64,000 nt of DNA, from NCBI RefSeq assembly GCF_002343915.1, contig NZ_NETK01000001.1, forward strand, positions 3,110,001-3,174,000, given 5' to 3'. The notes beneath the pieces were generated by a model, which was not told the DNA's origin, ran no database searches, and saw nothing but the letters and a program-made list of their open reading frames with translations. Shown in pieces: positions 51,584 through 60,367 of the stretch (position 1 is its first letter; every line of letters starts with the position of its first letter). The position numbers and the translations under genes were made by a program. Origin of the DNA: Nannocystis exedens (GTDB lineage Bacteria > Myxococcota_A > Polyangia > Nannocystales > Nannocystaceae).

Positions 51584-51597
51584 TGCCCCGAGAGACA
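51584..51597. repeat. Degenerate palindrome copy just before the kinase start
   Basis: TGCCCCGAGAGACA, 8-base gap kept, ending 8 bp before the kinase ATG, so it overlaps the expected ribosome binding site. Confidence 0.45.
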
Positions 51598-51605
51598 GCT
51601 GCACC

Positions 51606-52703
51606 ATGATCACCCGCGCTATCGACATCGGCATGGACGCCTCTCTCCCGGACGACCTCGAGGACCTGTGCACCACCCGGCGCACCTTGAGCCCCGCGGA
51701 GCGCGAGCTGTTCGGCACCCCGGCCGACGCCCTCGGTCGCTACTCGCTCCTCGGCAAGCTGGGCAGCGGCAGCATGGGGGTCGTCTACCGGGCCTACGAC
51801 CCCCGCCTGCAGCGGCCCGTCGCCGTCAAGGTCCTCTACCCGACCGGCAAGAAGACCGCCCACCTGGTCTCGACCGGCGACGCCCGGCTGCTGCGCGAGG
51901 CCCAGGCGATCGCCCGCCTCTCGCACCCCAACATCGTCGCCGTCCACGACGTCGGCGTCGTCGGCGACCGCGTCTTCCTCACCATGGAGTTCGTCGAGGG
52001 GCCGACCCTGCGTCAGTTCTGCGACGCCCCGCGCGGCTGGCGGGAGGTCCTGCCGCTGCTGATCCAGGCCGGGCGCGGGCTGGCGGCCGCGCACCGCGGC
52101 GGCGTCATCCATCGCGACATCAAGCCCGACAACATCCTCGTCGGCGACGACGGCCGCGTCCGCGTCGTCGACTTCAGCGTCGCCCGCCCGCAGGGCTTCT
52201 CCGCCGAGACTTTGGTCGGCAAGTTCCGCCTGACCGACACCGAGACCAACGTCCTGGTCGGCACCCCCGCGTACATGGCCCCGGAGCAGCTGCGGGCCGC
52301 TCCGGCCTGCGCGCGCTCCGACCAGTTCGCCTTCTGCGTCACCGCCTACGAGTGTCTGTTCGGCGAGCGGCCGTTCGTCGGTCCGACCCTGCGCACGCTG
52401 ATCGACAACGTCCTCGCCGGCCCGCCGACCCAGCCGCCGCCGTTCACCCAGCAGGTCCCGCGCGCCCTCTATCAGTGCATCGTCCGCGGCCTCGCCCTCG
52501 ACGCCGACGACCGCTGGCCCGACATGGACATCCTCGTCGCCCACCTCGAGGACCTCGCCGCCCGCGGCCAGCGCCGCTCCTCGCTGGTCCTCGCCGCCTC
52601 GCTCGGCGCCGCCGCGGCCCTCACCGTCGGCGCCGTCGCGGCCCACTTCACCGGCACCAGCTGCTCGCACCCCGAGCTCGCCGCCCACATCGGCGCCCGC
52701 TGA
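51606..52703 (+). CDS. Eukaryote-like Ser/Thr protein kinase
   Basis: A 365-residue Hanks-type kinase. Kinase domain ~45-320: glycine loop LGSGSMGVVYRAYD, VAVKVLY (Lys), VIHRDIKPDNIL (catalytic loop), VVDFSVARP where DFG is expected, GTPAYMAPEQL. Gly to Ser in DFG is unusual but leaves the metal-binding Asp. A hydrophobic helix follows (LVLAASLGAAAALTVGAVAA), then only ~17 residues with one Cys. Related kinases of these bacteria usually have a long extracytoplasmic sensor or TPR part, so this one is short. It would phosphorylate unknown proteins. The upstream palindrome array may control it. Confidence 0.88.
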   Translation: MITRAIDIGMDASLPDDLEDLCTTRRTLSPAERELFGTPADALGRYSLLGKLGSGSMGVVYRAYDPRLQRPVAVKVLYPTGKKTAHLVSTGDARLLREAQAIARLSHPNIVAVHDVGVVGDRVFLTMEFVEGPTLRQFCDAPRGWREVLPLLIQAGRGLAAAHRGGVIHRDIKPDNILVGDDGRVRVVDFSVARPQGFSAETLVGKFRLTDTETNVLVGTPAYMAPEQLRAAPACARSDQFAFCVTAYECLFGERPFVGPTLRTLIDNVLAGPPTQPPPFTQQVPRALYQCIVRGLALDADDRWPDMDILVAHLEDLAARGQRRSSLVLAASLGAAAALTVGAVAAHFTGTSCSHPELAAHIGAR

Positions 52704-52725
52704 CCCCGCCTCGGACGACCGTTAG

Positions 52726-52806
52726 GACATGTTCTGCGCGACATGACCTTGAAGACTGCTTGCCAGGCCCGCGGCCTCGGCGAAGACATGTCCCTCACGA
52801 CATGTC
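52726..52806. repeat. Two palindromes GACATGT-N8-ACATG(T/A)C after the kinase gene
   Basis: Copies at 52726-52747 (one mismatch) and 52785-52806 (perfect 7-bp arms), 59 bp apart, between kinase stop and the tandem repeat. Confidence 0.65.
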
Positions 52807-52820
52807 TCTCGCGCCATCTC

Positions 52821-52978
52821 GCTCGCGACGGGCCCGCCTGACCTCGCCGCTCCGGCGGCACGCCGGGTCGTCGTCACCCGGCCCTTCGGGCCCCGGCTCG
52901 CTCGCGACGGGCCCGCCTGACCTCGTCGCTCCGGCGGCACGCCGGGTCGTCGTCACCCGGACACCGGGCCCCGGGCTC
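52821..52978. repeat. 79-bp tandem duplication, two copies
   Basis: Units 52821-52899 and 52900-52978 start with GCTCGCGACGGGCCCGCCTG and are alike over nearly the full length. It lies between the kinase gene and the 3' end of the PHP-domain gene; non-coding. Confidence 0.7.
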
Positions 52979-54059
52979 ACTCGCGCCAGATCGGCTGCGT
53001 CCACGCCCTGCGCCCGTCGGCCGCGCGCACGCGGGCGCGCAGGTACGGCCCGGCCGTCTCGGCCAGCGTCATCGTCGCGCGCGGCCCGGCGACCGTCCGC
53101 AGCACCTCGCCGCCGGCCCCGACGAACTCGATCGTCACCCCCGCCTGGGCCGCCTCGACCGTCAGCGCCGCGCCCTCGCGCGCCACCGAGCGCAGCGACA
53201 ACCCCGTCGACGCGTAGAACTCCCCCGCCAGCAGGGCCGCGCGGATCGCCGGCAGATCGCGGGTCGCGTGCACCACCACGAACCCGCGGTCGCCGGTGTA
53301 CGCCGTCTCGCCGCGGGCCGTCACGGCAGGCGCGTCGTCGTAGTGGTGCGCGTCGTCGGTCGCGACCGCGAACAGCCGCGCCCCGCGCGTCAGCGCCGCG
53401 TCCCACAGCGCCTCCGTCGACGGGTGCCCCGCGTCGCCGGCGTTGTTCGAGTCGATCGCCTCGTTGGCCAGCTCGAACAGCCGCAGCCCCGACCGCGACA
53501 GCGCCGTCAGCAGCCCCGCGTCGGCCGCGTAGTGGAAGTTCGGGTGGTTCAGCATCGCCACCCCGCCGAGCTCCTCGCTCGCCCGCAGCGCCCGCGCGAA
53601 CAGCTCGTCGCGCCGCGGCGAGCCGGGCGGCGGGAACCGGAACCGCCCCGCCCGCGCCTCCGCCACGAACAGCGCGTTGACGTGCAGCAGGCACGCGAGC
53701 CCCGGCTCGGGCGGCGGCTCGCAGCGCTCGACGTTCTGCGTCAGCTCGATCCCGGGCGCCACCAGCATGCGCCCCTCGTGGGCCGGCGCCGTCACGAAGT
53801 TGTGGTCGGTCACCACCGCGAAGTCGAACCCGTGCGCCTCGTACCACCGCAGCGCCGCCGCGGCCGGCGTCGCGCTGTCGCCCGAGTTGTCGGTGTGGAG
53901 GTGTAGCTGACCCTTCAGCCATGCCTTTTCAGGCATGGCCTTCGGGACATCCTCCTCGACCGCTGCGACCACCGGCTGGGGCGGCGCCTCCGGGCGCGAG
54001 CAGGCCAGCCAGCAGGCCGCCGACCCGGCCAGCGCGCAGGTACGACCCCGGCTCCGCAC
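52977..54059 (-). CDS. PHP-domain lipoprotein (metal-dependent phosphoesterase-like)
   Basis: A 360-residue lipoprotein with a PHP domain. Signal GSAACWLACSRPE (Cys ~20). Metal-binding motifs: GQLHLHTDNSGD (~50), VVTDHNFV, PGIELTQ, MLNHPNFH and ATDDAHHYDD, the usual set for a trinuclear site. It probably hydrolyses a phosphoester in the periplasm. The C-terminal ~100 residues are a beta domain. GTG 54059 is the start; the following gene is divergent with ~95 bp between. Confidence 0.82.
   Translation of the reverse strand: MRSRGRTCALAGSAACWLACSRPEAPPQPVVAAVEEDVPKAMPEKAWLKGQLHLHTDNSGDSATPAAAALRWYEAHGFDFAVVTDHNFVTAPAHEGRMLVAPGIELTQNVERCEPPPEPGLACLLHVNALFVAEARAGRFRFPPPGSPRRDELFARALRASEELGGVAMLNHPNFHYAADAGLLTALSRSGLRLFELANEAIDSNNAGDAGHPSTEALWDAALTRGARLFAVATDDAHHYDDAPAVTARGETAYTGDRGFVVVHATRDLPAIRAALLAGEFYASTGLSLRSVAREGAALTVEAAQAGVTIEFVGAGGEVLRTVAGPRATMTLAETAGPYLRARVRAADGRRAWTQPIWRE
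53936..53949. repeat. Degenerate palindrome copy inside the PHP-domain gene
   Basis: TGGCCTTCGGGACA keeps the 8-base gap with one arm change; it lies in the linker behind the signal peptide. A TGCCTTTTCAGGCA stem is directly adjacent. Confidence 0.35.
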
Positions 54060-54154
54060 CCCGCCATCTTGCCAGGTTTGCCGGCGAGAAGCCCCGCGGA
54101 AAACTTCGCCCGACCACGTTGTCAGCCGCGGGCTCCGGGCCCTACCCTGAGGCG

Positions 54155-55864
54155 ATGCATCGCCCCCACAGCTTGAGACCGACCGCCCTCGGCCTGCTGA
54201 GCCTGGTGTTCGCCTGCGCCCTCCCGCCGGCCGCCGACACCGAGACTGCCAGCGACGGCTCGACCGCGACCACGACCGACACGATCACCGGCGACCCGAC
54301 CGGGACCACCGCCACCGACCCGACCACCACCACGAGCACCGACACCGGCCTCACCACCCTCGACCCGCCGACCGGCACCACGACGACCGGCACCACCGAC
54401 GGCACCAGCACCACCATGCCCGCCTGCCGGAGCGAGTGCGGCGACGGCGTGGTCGAGTGCGACGAGGCCTGCGACGACGGCCCCGACAACAGCGACCTCG
54501 AGCCGGGCGCCTGCCGCACCGACTGCACCGCCGCCGGTTGCGGCGACAGCGTCGTCGACTACCCCGACGGCGAGCAGTGCGACGACGGCAACGCCAGCGA
54601 CGGCGACGGCTGCAGCGCGACCTGCCAGGTCGAGGCCGGGGCCGCCTGCGGCGACGGCGTGCTCGACCTCGATCAGGGCGAGGAGTGCGACGACGCCGGC
54701 CTCGACCCCGACGACGGCTGCGGCCCGAATTGCCAGCTCGAGCCCCCCGGCGGCGGCTGCGGCGACGGCATGACAAACGCCGTGCTCGAGGTCTGCGACG
54801 ACGCGAACCTCGACAACGGCGACGCCTGCAACCCGACCTGCAACCTCGCCAACACCACCTCGCTGTTCGTCGGCAGCGAGGGCCAGCTCGGCCTCAAGGA
54901 CGGCGTCGGCGGCGAAGCGCGGATCTCCGGCACCGGCGGCCTCGCCGTCGACCTCACCCACCTCTACCTCGCCGACGCCCAGAACAACTGCATCCGCCGG
55001 ATCGACCTCGCCACCGCCGAGGTCGAGACGATCGCCGGCTCGAACACCGGCATGAGCGGCTACGTCGACGCCCCCGACGGCCTCGACGCCCGCTTCGCCG
55101 GCCTCGACGCCATCGCCACCGACGGCAAGACGCTATGGGTCAGCGACGGCATGAACAAGCGCCTGCGCGCCGTCAGCCTGACCCCGCCGTTCGCGGTCAC
55201 CACCGTCGCCGGCAACGGCATGACCGGCGTCGCCGACGGCGTCGGCGAGGCCGCCACCTTCGACGACAACCGCGGCCTCACCTACTACGCCGGCCACGTC
55301 TACATGGTCGACGCCAGCGCCGCCGTGCTGCGCCGCTTCGACCCCGCGGCGCAGGAGGTCGTCACCCTCGCCGGCCTCGCCTACGAGACCGGCAGCGACG
55401 ACGGCGTCGGCGACGCGGCGCGCTTCGTCAGCCCGCGCTACCTCACCTCCGACAACAGCGGCATGCTCTACGTCGCCGACACCAACGGCTTCGCGCTGCG
55501 CAGCTTCAACACCGTCACCGGCCACGTCGGCACCTTCGCCGGCAACGGCGGCGCCGGCTACGTCGACGGCGTCGGCGCCGCGGCCGCGATCCACCGGCCG
55601 CGCGGCCTCGCCAGCGACGGCGCCAGCCTCTACTTCGGCGAGTTCGCCCAGCACACCGTCCGCCAGGGCATCCTCGCCACCCGCGAGGTCTCGACCCTCG
55701 CCGGCCAGCACTGCGGCGGCGACATGGTCTGCCCCGGCGCCTACCTCGAGGGCGTCGGCACCGAGGCCCGCTTCAACGGCCCGTTCGCGCTCGCCTACCA
55801 CGACCCGAGCCGCTCGCTGTTCGTGCTCGACAGCGCCAACCGGGTCATCCGCCGCGTCCAGTGA
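54155..55864 (+). CDS. NHL-repeat propeller protein with Cys-rich repeats
   Basis: A 569-residue exported protein. Signal with lipobox LVFACALP (Cys ~21), a Thr-rich linker (~25-88), four DUF4215-type Cys repeats (CGDGVVECDEACDDG, CGDSVVDYPDGEQCDDGNAS) to ~235, then an NHL-type propeller (GGLAVDLTHLYLADAQNNCI, TLWVSDGMNKRLRAVSL, YVADTNGFALRSF). Such proteins are typical of this bacterial group and are thought to sit on the surface; ligand unknown. Convergent with an alpha/beta-hydrolase gene with 3 bp between. Confidence 0.8.
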   Translation: MHRPHSLRPTALGLLSLVFACALPPAADTETASDGSTATTTDTITGDPTGTTATDPTTTTSTDTGLTTLDPPTGTTTTGTTDGTSTTMPACRSECGDGVVECDEACDDGPDNSDLEPGACRTDCTAAGCGDSVVDYPDGEQCDDGNASDGDGCSATCQVEAGAACGDGVLDLDQGEECDDAGLDPDDGCGPNCQLEPPGGGCGDGMTNAVLEVCDDANLDNGDACNPTCNLANTTSLFVGSEGQLGLKDGVGGEARISGTGGLAVDLTHLYLADAQNNCIRRIDLATAEVETIAGSNTGMSGYVDAPDGLDARFAGLDAIATDGKTLWVSDGMNKRLRAVSLTPPFAVTTVAGNGMTGVADGVGEAATFDDNRGLTYYAGHVYMVDASAAVLRRFDPAAQEVVTLAGLAYETGSDDGVGDAARFVSPRYLTSDNSGMLYVADTNGFALRSFNTVTGHVGTFAGNGGAGYVDGVGAAAAIHRPRGLASDGASLYFGEFAQHTVRQGILATREVSTLAGQHCGGDMVCPGAYLEGVGTEARFNGPFALAYHDPSRSLFVLDSANRVIRRVQ

Positions 55865-55867
55865 TCC

Positions 55868-56644
55868 TCACTCGACCGAGTCGAGGAACTCGTCGACCAG
55901 CTGGTTGAACAGGGCCGGGCGCTCCCAGTAGATCGAGTGCCCGGTCTCCGGCACCTTGATGAAGCGGCCGCCGACCAGCATGCGCGCCAGGTGGGCCACC
56001 GAGTCCGGCGCGCACACGAAGTCCTCGTCGGCCGTCAGGCACAGCGTCGGCACCTCGAAGCCCTCGAGGTCGCGGGCGGTCACCGTCCGCATCCCCAGCA
56101 GGACGTCGCGGATCGCCCGCTTGTCGGCGGCGCCGAGGATGTCCATCCCGCGGTAGAGCTCGTGCATCGCCGGCTGCTCGCGCACCATCCGCTCGCCGGC
56201 CGCCGGGTGGACCCCCTTCATGAACGCCGCCGTGGCCCGCCCGCGCAGCCGGTTGATCGCCGCGTCGATCTCCGGCGTCGTCACCTGTCCCGTCGTACAG
56301 GCCATCACCAGCGCCCGCACCTTCTCGGGCCGCCGCAGCGCGTAGCCGAGGCAGGTCCACCCGCCCATCGACTGCCCGACCAGGCGCACGTCGGTGACGT
56401 GCAGGTGCTGCAGCAGCGCGTCGAGGTCGTCGACGAACTTGCGCGGCCCCTGCCCCGACGCGTCCTTCGACGGCGCGAAGCCGCGGTGCGAGAACACCAC
56501 GCAGCTGAACCGCCGGCGGAAGTGCGGCACCTGCTGCCACCACGACAAAAAACCGCCCCCGAGCCCGTGCGCGAACACGAGCGGCGGCCCGCTGCCGTGC
56601 ACCTCGTAATAAAGCTCGCCGTCGGGCAGGGTCAGCGTCGCCAT
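55868..56644 (-). CDS. Alpha/beta-hydrolase
   Basis: A 258-residue cytoplasmic alpha/beta-hydrolase: FAHGLGGGFLSWWQQVPHF (oxyanion strand), FSHRGFAPS, nucleophile VGQSMGGWTCLGYAL (Ser ~94), TADEDFVCAP (Asp) and PETGHSIYWERP (His). Similar to esterases and ring-cleavage C-C hydrolases (MhpC/PcaD-like), but the substrate is not evident. The ATG at 56644 starts the protein at the usual family position. A palindrome copy lies inside (56286). Confidence 0.85.
   Translation of the reverse strand: MATLTLPDGELYYEVHGSGPPLVFAHGLGGGFLSWWQQVPHFRRRFSCVVFSHRGFAPSKDASGQGPRKFVDDLDALLQHLHVTDVRLVGQSMGGWTCLGYALRRPEKVRALVMACTTGQVTTPEIDAAINRLRGRATAAFMKGVHPAAGERMVREQPAMHELYRGMDILGAADKRAIRDVLLGMRTVTARDLEGFEVPTLCLTADEDFVCAPDSVAHLARMLVGGRFIKVPETGHSIYWERPALFNQLVDEFLDSVE
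56286..56299. repeat. TGT-N8-ACA palindrome inside the hydrolase gene
   Basis: CACCTGTCCCGTCGTACAGG: arms CCTGT and ACAGG, 8-base gap. On the coding strand it encodes part of ACTTGQVTT. Confidence 0.45.
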
Positions 56645-56770
56645 GACCTCACCCTATCGCGGCTCGCCCCGCCGCGAAAGCCCCGCCCCCGCAGGCCTGG
56701 CGCGCACCTCCTCGCAGCCTGAGGCACCCGGCGCGCCCCTCGCCGGCTCGACCGCCGGCCACGCGTGACC

Positions 56771-56897
56771 TGTCCCTCGAGACATTTTTCGTGAGGCCGC
56801 CGAGCTGCCCCGAGGGACACCCGCCCCGCGCTCCCTCCGCGCGCGACCCGGCGAGCGCGGGCGGGTCCGGCTCTCGCTCGAGCTGTCCCCGAGGACA
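56771..56897. repeat. Three palindromes between the hydrolase and SDR genes
   Basis: Cores at 56771-56784 (TGTCCCTCGAGACA), 56806-56819 (TGCCCCGAGGGACA) and 56884-56897 (TGTCCCCGAGGACA, perfect). Starts are 35 and 78 bp apart. The last lies 7 bp beyond the SDR stop. Confidence 0.7.
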
Positions 56898-56903
56898 CCC
56901 GGC

Positions 56904-57656
56904 TCACCCCGCGCTCGCGCCGGCGGCGGCCAGCGCCACCGCGTCCGGGCCCGCGGGGAAGCGCAGCTGCCCGGACGTGTCGTTGGCCGCGCGGAACACC
57001 ACCTCGGCGACGTCGGCCTCGGTCGTCACCGCCGCCGGCCGGGTGAACGCCGCGAACACGCGCTCGGCGAACGGCGCGTAGGCCTCGGGGATCAGCGCGG
57101 CCGGGTTCGGCCCGTTGCTGGCGAAGCGCGTGGTCGGCCCGTAGCCCGGCTCGACCAGCTTGACGCGCACGTCGAATTCCGCGAGCTCGTGCGCGAGCGA
57201 GGCGGTGAACCCCTGGATCGCCGTCTTGCTGGCGGTGTACACCGCCACCAGCGGCATCGGCGCGAGCGTCACGCTCGACGTCACGTTGACGATCACGCCC
57301 GACCGCCGCGCCCGCATCCGCGGCAGCACCGCCTGCGTCATCGCCATCACCCCGAAGGTGTTGGTCTCGAACACCTGGCGCGCCAGCGCCATCGGCGTCG
57401 CCTCGAAGGCGCCGAGCGCCCCGACGCCGGCGTTGTTGACCAGCACGTCGACGGGCCCGCTCGCGGCCAGCGCGGCCGCGATGCTGTCGGGCTGCGTCAC
57501 GTCGAGCGCCAGCACGCGCAGCCGCTCCGACCGGGGCAGCACGTCTTCGCGCGGCGTTCGCATGGTGGCGACCACGTTCCAGCCCTGGGCGTGGAAGTGA
57601 CGCGCGGTCTCGAGGCCGTAGCCGGAGGAGCAACCAGTGATGAGTACCGTCTTCAT
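56904..57656 (-). CDS. Short-chain dehydrogenase/reductase
   Basis: A 250-residue classical SDR: nucleotide motif TGCSSGYG (residue ~8), NNAGVGALG, Ser of NVTSSVTLAP and the YTASK active site. The first motif and the basic residue after it (TMRTP) suggest NADP. It oxidises or reduces an unknown alcohol or ketone. The gene is divergent from an AraC-type regulator gene with 74 bp between, a common pairing in which the regulator controls the SDR. Confidence 0.88.
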   Translation of the reverse strand: MKTVLITGCSSGYGLETARHFHAQGWNVVATMRTPREDVLPRSERLRVLALDVTQPDSIAAALAASGPVDVLVNNAGVGALGAFEATPMALARQVFETNTFGVMAMTQAVLPRMRARRSGVIVNVTSSVTLAPMPLVAVYTASKTAIQGFTASLAHELAEFDVRVKLVEPGYGPTTRFASNGPNPAALIPEAYAPFAERVFAAFTRPAAVTTEADVAEVVFRAANDTSGQLRFPAGPDAVALAAAGASAG

Positions 57657-57730
57657 GGCGTTGACTGTAGCGGCTCGATGCCGGACGCTCTATCGCAACA
57701 AGTCCACGTTTCATTGGCGAGCGTCCAGAC

Positions 57731-58630
57731 ATGCACGACCCTCTCTCGCAAGTCATCGCCCTGCTCCAGCCGCGCGCCGTGTTCTCGAAGCCGATCAGCG
57801 GCGCCGGTCGCTGGGCCGTGCGCTACGCCGAATTCGGCCAGCCGAGCTTCTGCACCGTGCTGGAGGGCCGCTGTCGCCTCGCCGTCGACGGCTACCGGCC
57901 CCTCACCCTCGAGGCCGGCGACTTCCTGCTGCTGCCGGCCACGCCGGGCTTCACCATGTCGGGCTTCGAGCCGGCGACGCCCGAGCGCATCGACCCCAAG
58001 CTGACGCCCGCGCCGACCGCGGAGGTCCGCCACGGCACGCGGGGCGGCCGGCCCGACGTGCGCCTGCTCGGCGGCTACTTCGTGTTCGACTCGCCCGACG
58101 CGCAGCTGCTGGTGTCGCTGCTGCCCGCGGTCGTGCACGTGCGCGGCGTGGAGCGGCTCTCGCTGCTCGTGCGGCTCGTCGGCGACGAGGCCGGCCAGCG
58201 GCGGGCGGGCCGCGACCTCGTGCTGACGCGGCTCGTCGAGCTGCTGCTGATCGAGGCGCTGCGGTCGACCCCGGGCGAGGACACGCCCCCGGGCCTGCTG
58301 CGCGGCCTCGCCGACGCTCGCCTCGCGCCGGCGCTGCGGCAGATCCACGGCCAGTTCGCCCGCCCGTGGACGGTGGCCCAATTGGCGAAGACCGCCGCGC
58401 TGTCGCGCTCGGCGTTCTTCGAGCGCTTCACGCGGGCCGTCGGCCTGCCGCCGATGGAGTATTTGCTCGCCTGGCGCATGGCCATGGCGAAAGATCTGCT
58501 GCGACGCCAGGACCTCGCGCTCGCCGAGGTCGCCGAGCGCGTCGGCTACGCCTCCGCGAGCACCTTCAGCACCGCCTTCAGCCGCCACGTCGGCCAGGCT
58601 CCGAGTCACTACGCGCGGGCGCAGCAGTAG
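57731..58630 (+). CDS. AraC-family regulator with cupin domain
   Basis: A 299-residue one-component regulator. Cupin-like effector domain at ~10-100 (RYAEFGQPSFCTVLEGRCRL, LEAGDFLLLPATPGF) and the AraC double HTH at the C-terminus (TVAQLAKTAALSRSAFFERF, LALAEVAERVGYASASTFST). Likely controls the divergent SDR gene and itself. The ATG 57731 gives the expected family length; two shorter starts are less likely. Confidence 0.88.
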   Translation: MHDPLSQVIALLQPRAVFSKPISGAGRWAVRYAEFGQPSFCTVLEGRCRLAVDGYRPLTLEAGDFLLLPATPGFTMSGFEPATPERIDPKLTPAPTAEVRHGTRGGRPDVRLLGGYFVFDSPDAQLLVSLLPAVVHVRGVERLSLLVRLVGDEAGQRRAGRDLVLTRLVELLLIEALRSTPGEDTPPGLLRGLADARLAPALRQIHGQFARPWTVAQLAKTAALSRSAFFERFTRAVGLPPMEYLLAWRMAMAKDLLRRQDLALAEVAERVGYASASTFSTAFSRHVGQAPSHYARAQQ

Positions 58631-58689
58631 CATGCAGCAGCGGGCGATCCTCGCCGTCGCGGCGCCGGATGAGCCGCAGGATCGCGCGG

Positions 58690-60237
58690 TCACTCCGCCT
58701 TGAAGGCGCGCACCCATACGTTCGCCGCTTCGCCGAGCACCACCGACTGCCCGGCGACGACCCAAAAGCCCGGGCCCCAGGCGGCGTCGCTCGCCTCGTC
58801 GTAGAGGTCGATGTCCTCGTTGTTGTAGGTGTGCGTCCACAGCCGGGCGCCGTCTCCCGCGTAGAGGGCGCCGAACACGTCGTTGAATTGCGTCGGCGCG
58901 ACGTGGAAGCCGACCGCGAGGATCTGCTCGTCGGGGCCCACGGCGACCCCGTTGCCGGTGCCGTACAAAAATTCGTGGTCGTGGATGTCGGTCCATTGCT
59001 CCGCCAGGTCGGGCCCGACGCGCCGCACCGCAAAGTCGTAGCCGGTCACGCCCTCCGGCTGCCGGCGCCCGACCAGGGCGATGTCGCCGCCGGCGCCGAT
59101 CGCCTCGGCGTCGAACCACGTGCCGCCGGGGTGCTCCTCGACCTCGGTGCCGACGATCGTCCCGGCGTCGTCGACGGTCACGAGCAGCGGCCGCGTCGAG
59201 TTGTCCTCGGCGTACACGAGCCCGGCCACCACCACGCCGCCTGCAATCTTCACGACCCCGAAGCCGAGCGCGCGCGCGTGCTCGGCCTGCGTCACCGCCG
59301 TCCAGTCGGCCTCGCCCGTGGCGAGGTCGTGGCGACGCAGGACCAGCTGCGTCTCGTCGGCCGTCAGGTCCTCGGCGCCGGCCGAGTAGAGCTTGCCGTC
59401 CGCCAGCACGAGGCCCGAGATCGACGCCCCGATCATGCTGGCGGGCGGTTCGATGAACGTCCAGCCCTCGTTGCCGTCCGCGTCGAACGAGCGCACCACG
59501 GGCGCCGCCATGTCCTTCGCCTGCTCCTCGGTGCCTGCCGCGTAGATGGTGCCGTCGTCGCCGAGGACCACCGCGTAAAACACGTTGGGCAGCCCGTTCG
59601 GGTCGGGGTACGTCCTCTTCCACAGCTCGGTGCCGTCGGGGTCGAGGGCGATGAGCAGCATGTCGCTGTCGGTCGCGCTGACGCCCTCTCTGCCGGCGAG
59701 GACGATCTTGCCGGTCGGGTCGACGGCGACGGCCGCGACCCCGTCGTACTCGCCCGCCGCCCCGCTGTGCGTGTAGGTCCACAGCACCGCGGCCGTCCTC
59801 TCACAATTCTTGTCGCAGCCGTCGTCGAGTTCGTCGTTGCCGTCGTCGCAGCTCTCGCTCCCGGCGACGACGCCGTCGCCGCAGACGGCCGGGGCGGGGC
59901 CGGTGCTCGTCGACGTCGGCGCCGCGGTCGTCGGTTCGGCGGTGGTCGGCGTGTCCGCGCTGGTGGTCGTCGTGACGTCCGGCTCGCTCGCGCCCGAGGT
60001 CGTGGTCGTCGTGGACGGCTCGGGGTCGATGCCGGAGTCGGTGGTCGTCGTCTGCTCCGAGGGACAGGCGAGCAGGAGCCAGGGCCCGAGCGACAGGGCC
60101 GTGAGCCGCCTCGGACCGGCCGAGGCGCTGCGGCGCGCCGGGGTGCTCGGCGAGCTCGCGGGCTCAACCTCGCCGAGGCGGGCGATGCAGGCGACGTGGG
60201 AGGCGGGGACTTGGGGGCGGGCGGTGAAGGGCGGCAT
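58690..60237 (-). CDS. Exported propeller-type lipoprotein (start uncertain)
   Basis: About 515 residues from ATG 60237, though the true start may be further in, since the signal peptide LTALSLGPWLLLACPSE is ~45 residues from that ATG. Then a Thr/Ser/Glu linker, one Cys repeat (CGDGVVAGSESCDDGND), then repeated propeller units of the PQQ/Kelch-like kind (VDPTGKIVLAGREGVSATDS, VLGDDGTIYAAGTEEQAKDM). Surface protein typical for this group; ligand unknown. Confidence 0.7.
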   Translation of the reverse strand: MPPFTARPQVPASHVACIARLGEVEPASSPSTPARRSASAGPRRLTALSLGPWLLLACPSEQTTTTDSGIDPEPSTTTTTSGASEPDVTTTTSADTPTTAEPTTAAPTSTSTGPAPAVCGDGVVAGSESCDDGNDELDDGCDKNCERTAAVLWTYTHSGAAGEYDGVAAVAVDPTGKIVLAGREGVSATDSDMLLIALDPDGTELWKRTYPDPNGLPNVFYAVVLGDDGTIYAAGTEEQAKDMAAPVVRSFDADGNEGWTFIEPPASMIGASISGLVLADGKLYSAGAEDLTADETQLVLRRHDLATGEADWTAVTQAEHARALGFGVVKIAGGVVVAGLVYAEDNSTRPLLVTVDDAGTIVGTEVEEHPGGTWFDAEAIGAGGDIALVGRRQPEGVTGYDFAVRRVGPDLAEQWTDIHDHEFLYGTGNGVAVGPDEQILAVGFHVAPTQFNDVFGALYAGDGARLWTHTYNNEDIDLYDEASDAAWGPGFWVVAGQSVVLGEAANVWVRAFKAE

Positions 60238-60367
60238 GACGAACTCCGTGGGTGCGACCGCCAAGTGCCGCCACCCGGGCTCTTGATCTCCGCGCCCGCT
60301 AAAAAATTTTCGTCACCCACCGCGCCCGCGCCGCGACCGGCGCTTCACCGCTCGCGCCCGCTCGCGC

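Noticed and set aside
50205..52688. An 827-codon minus-strand frame through the palindrome array and kinase gene
   Set aside because: No motif, extreme Arg/Ala/Gly content, and it crosses two unrelated plus-strand genes.
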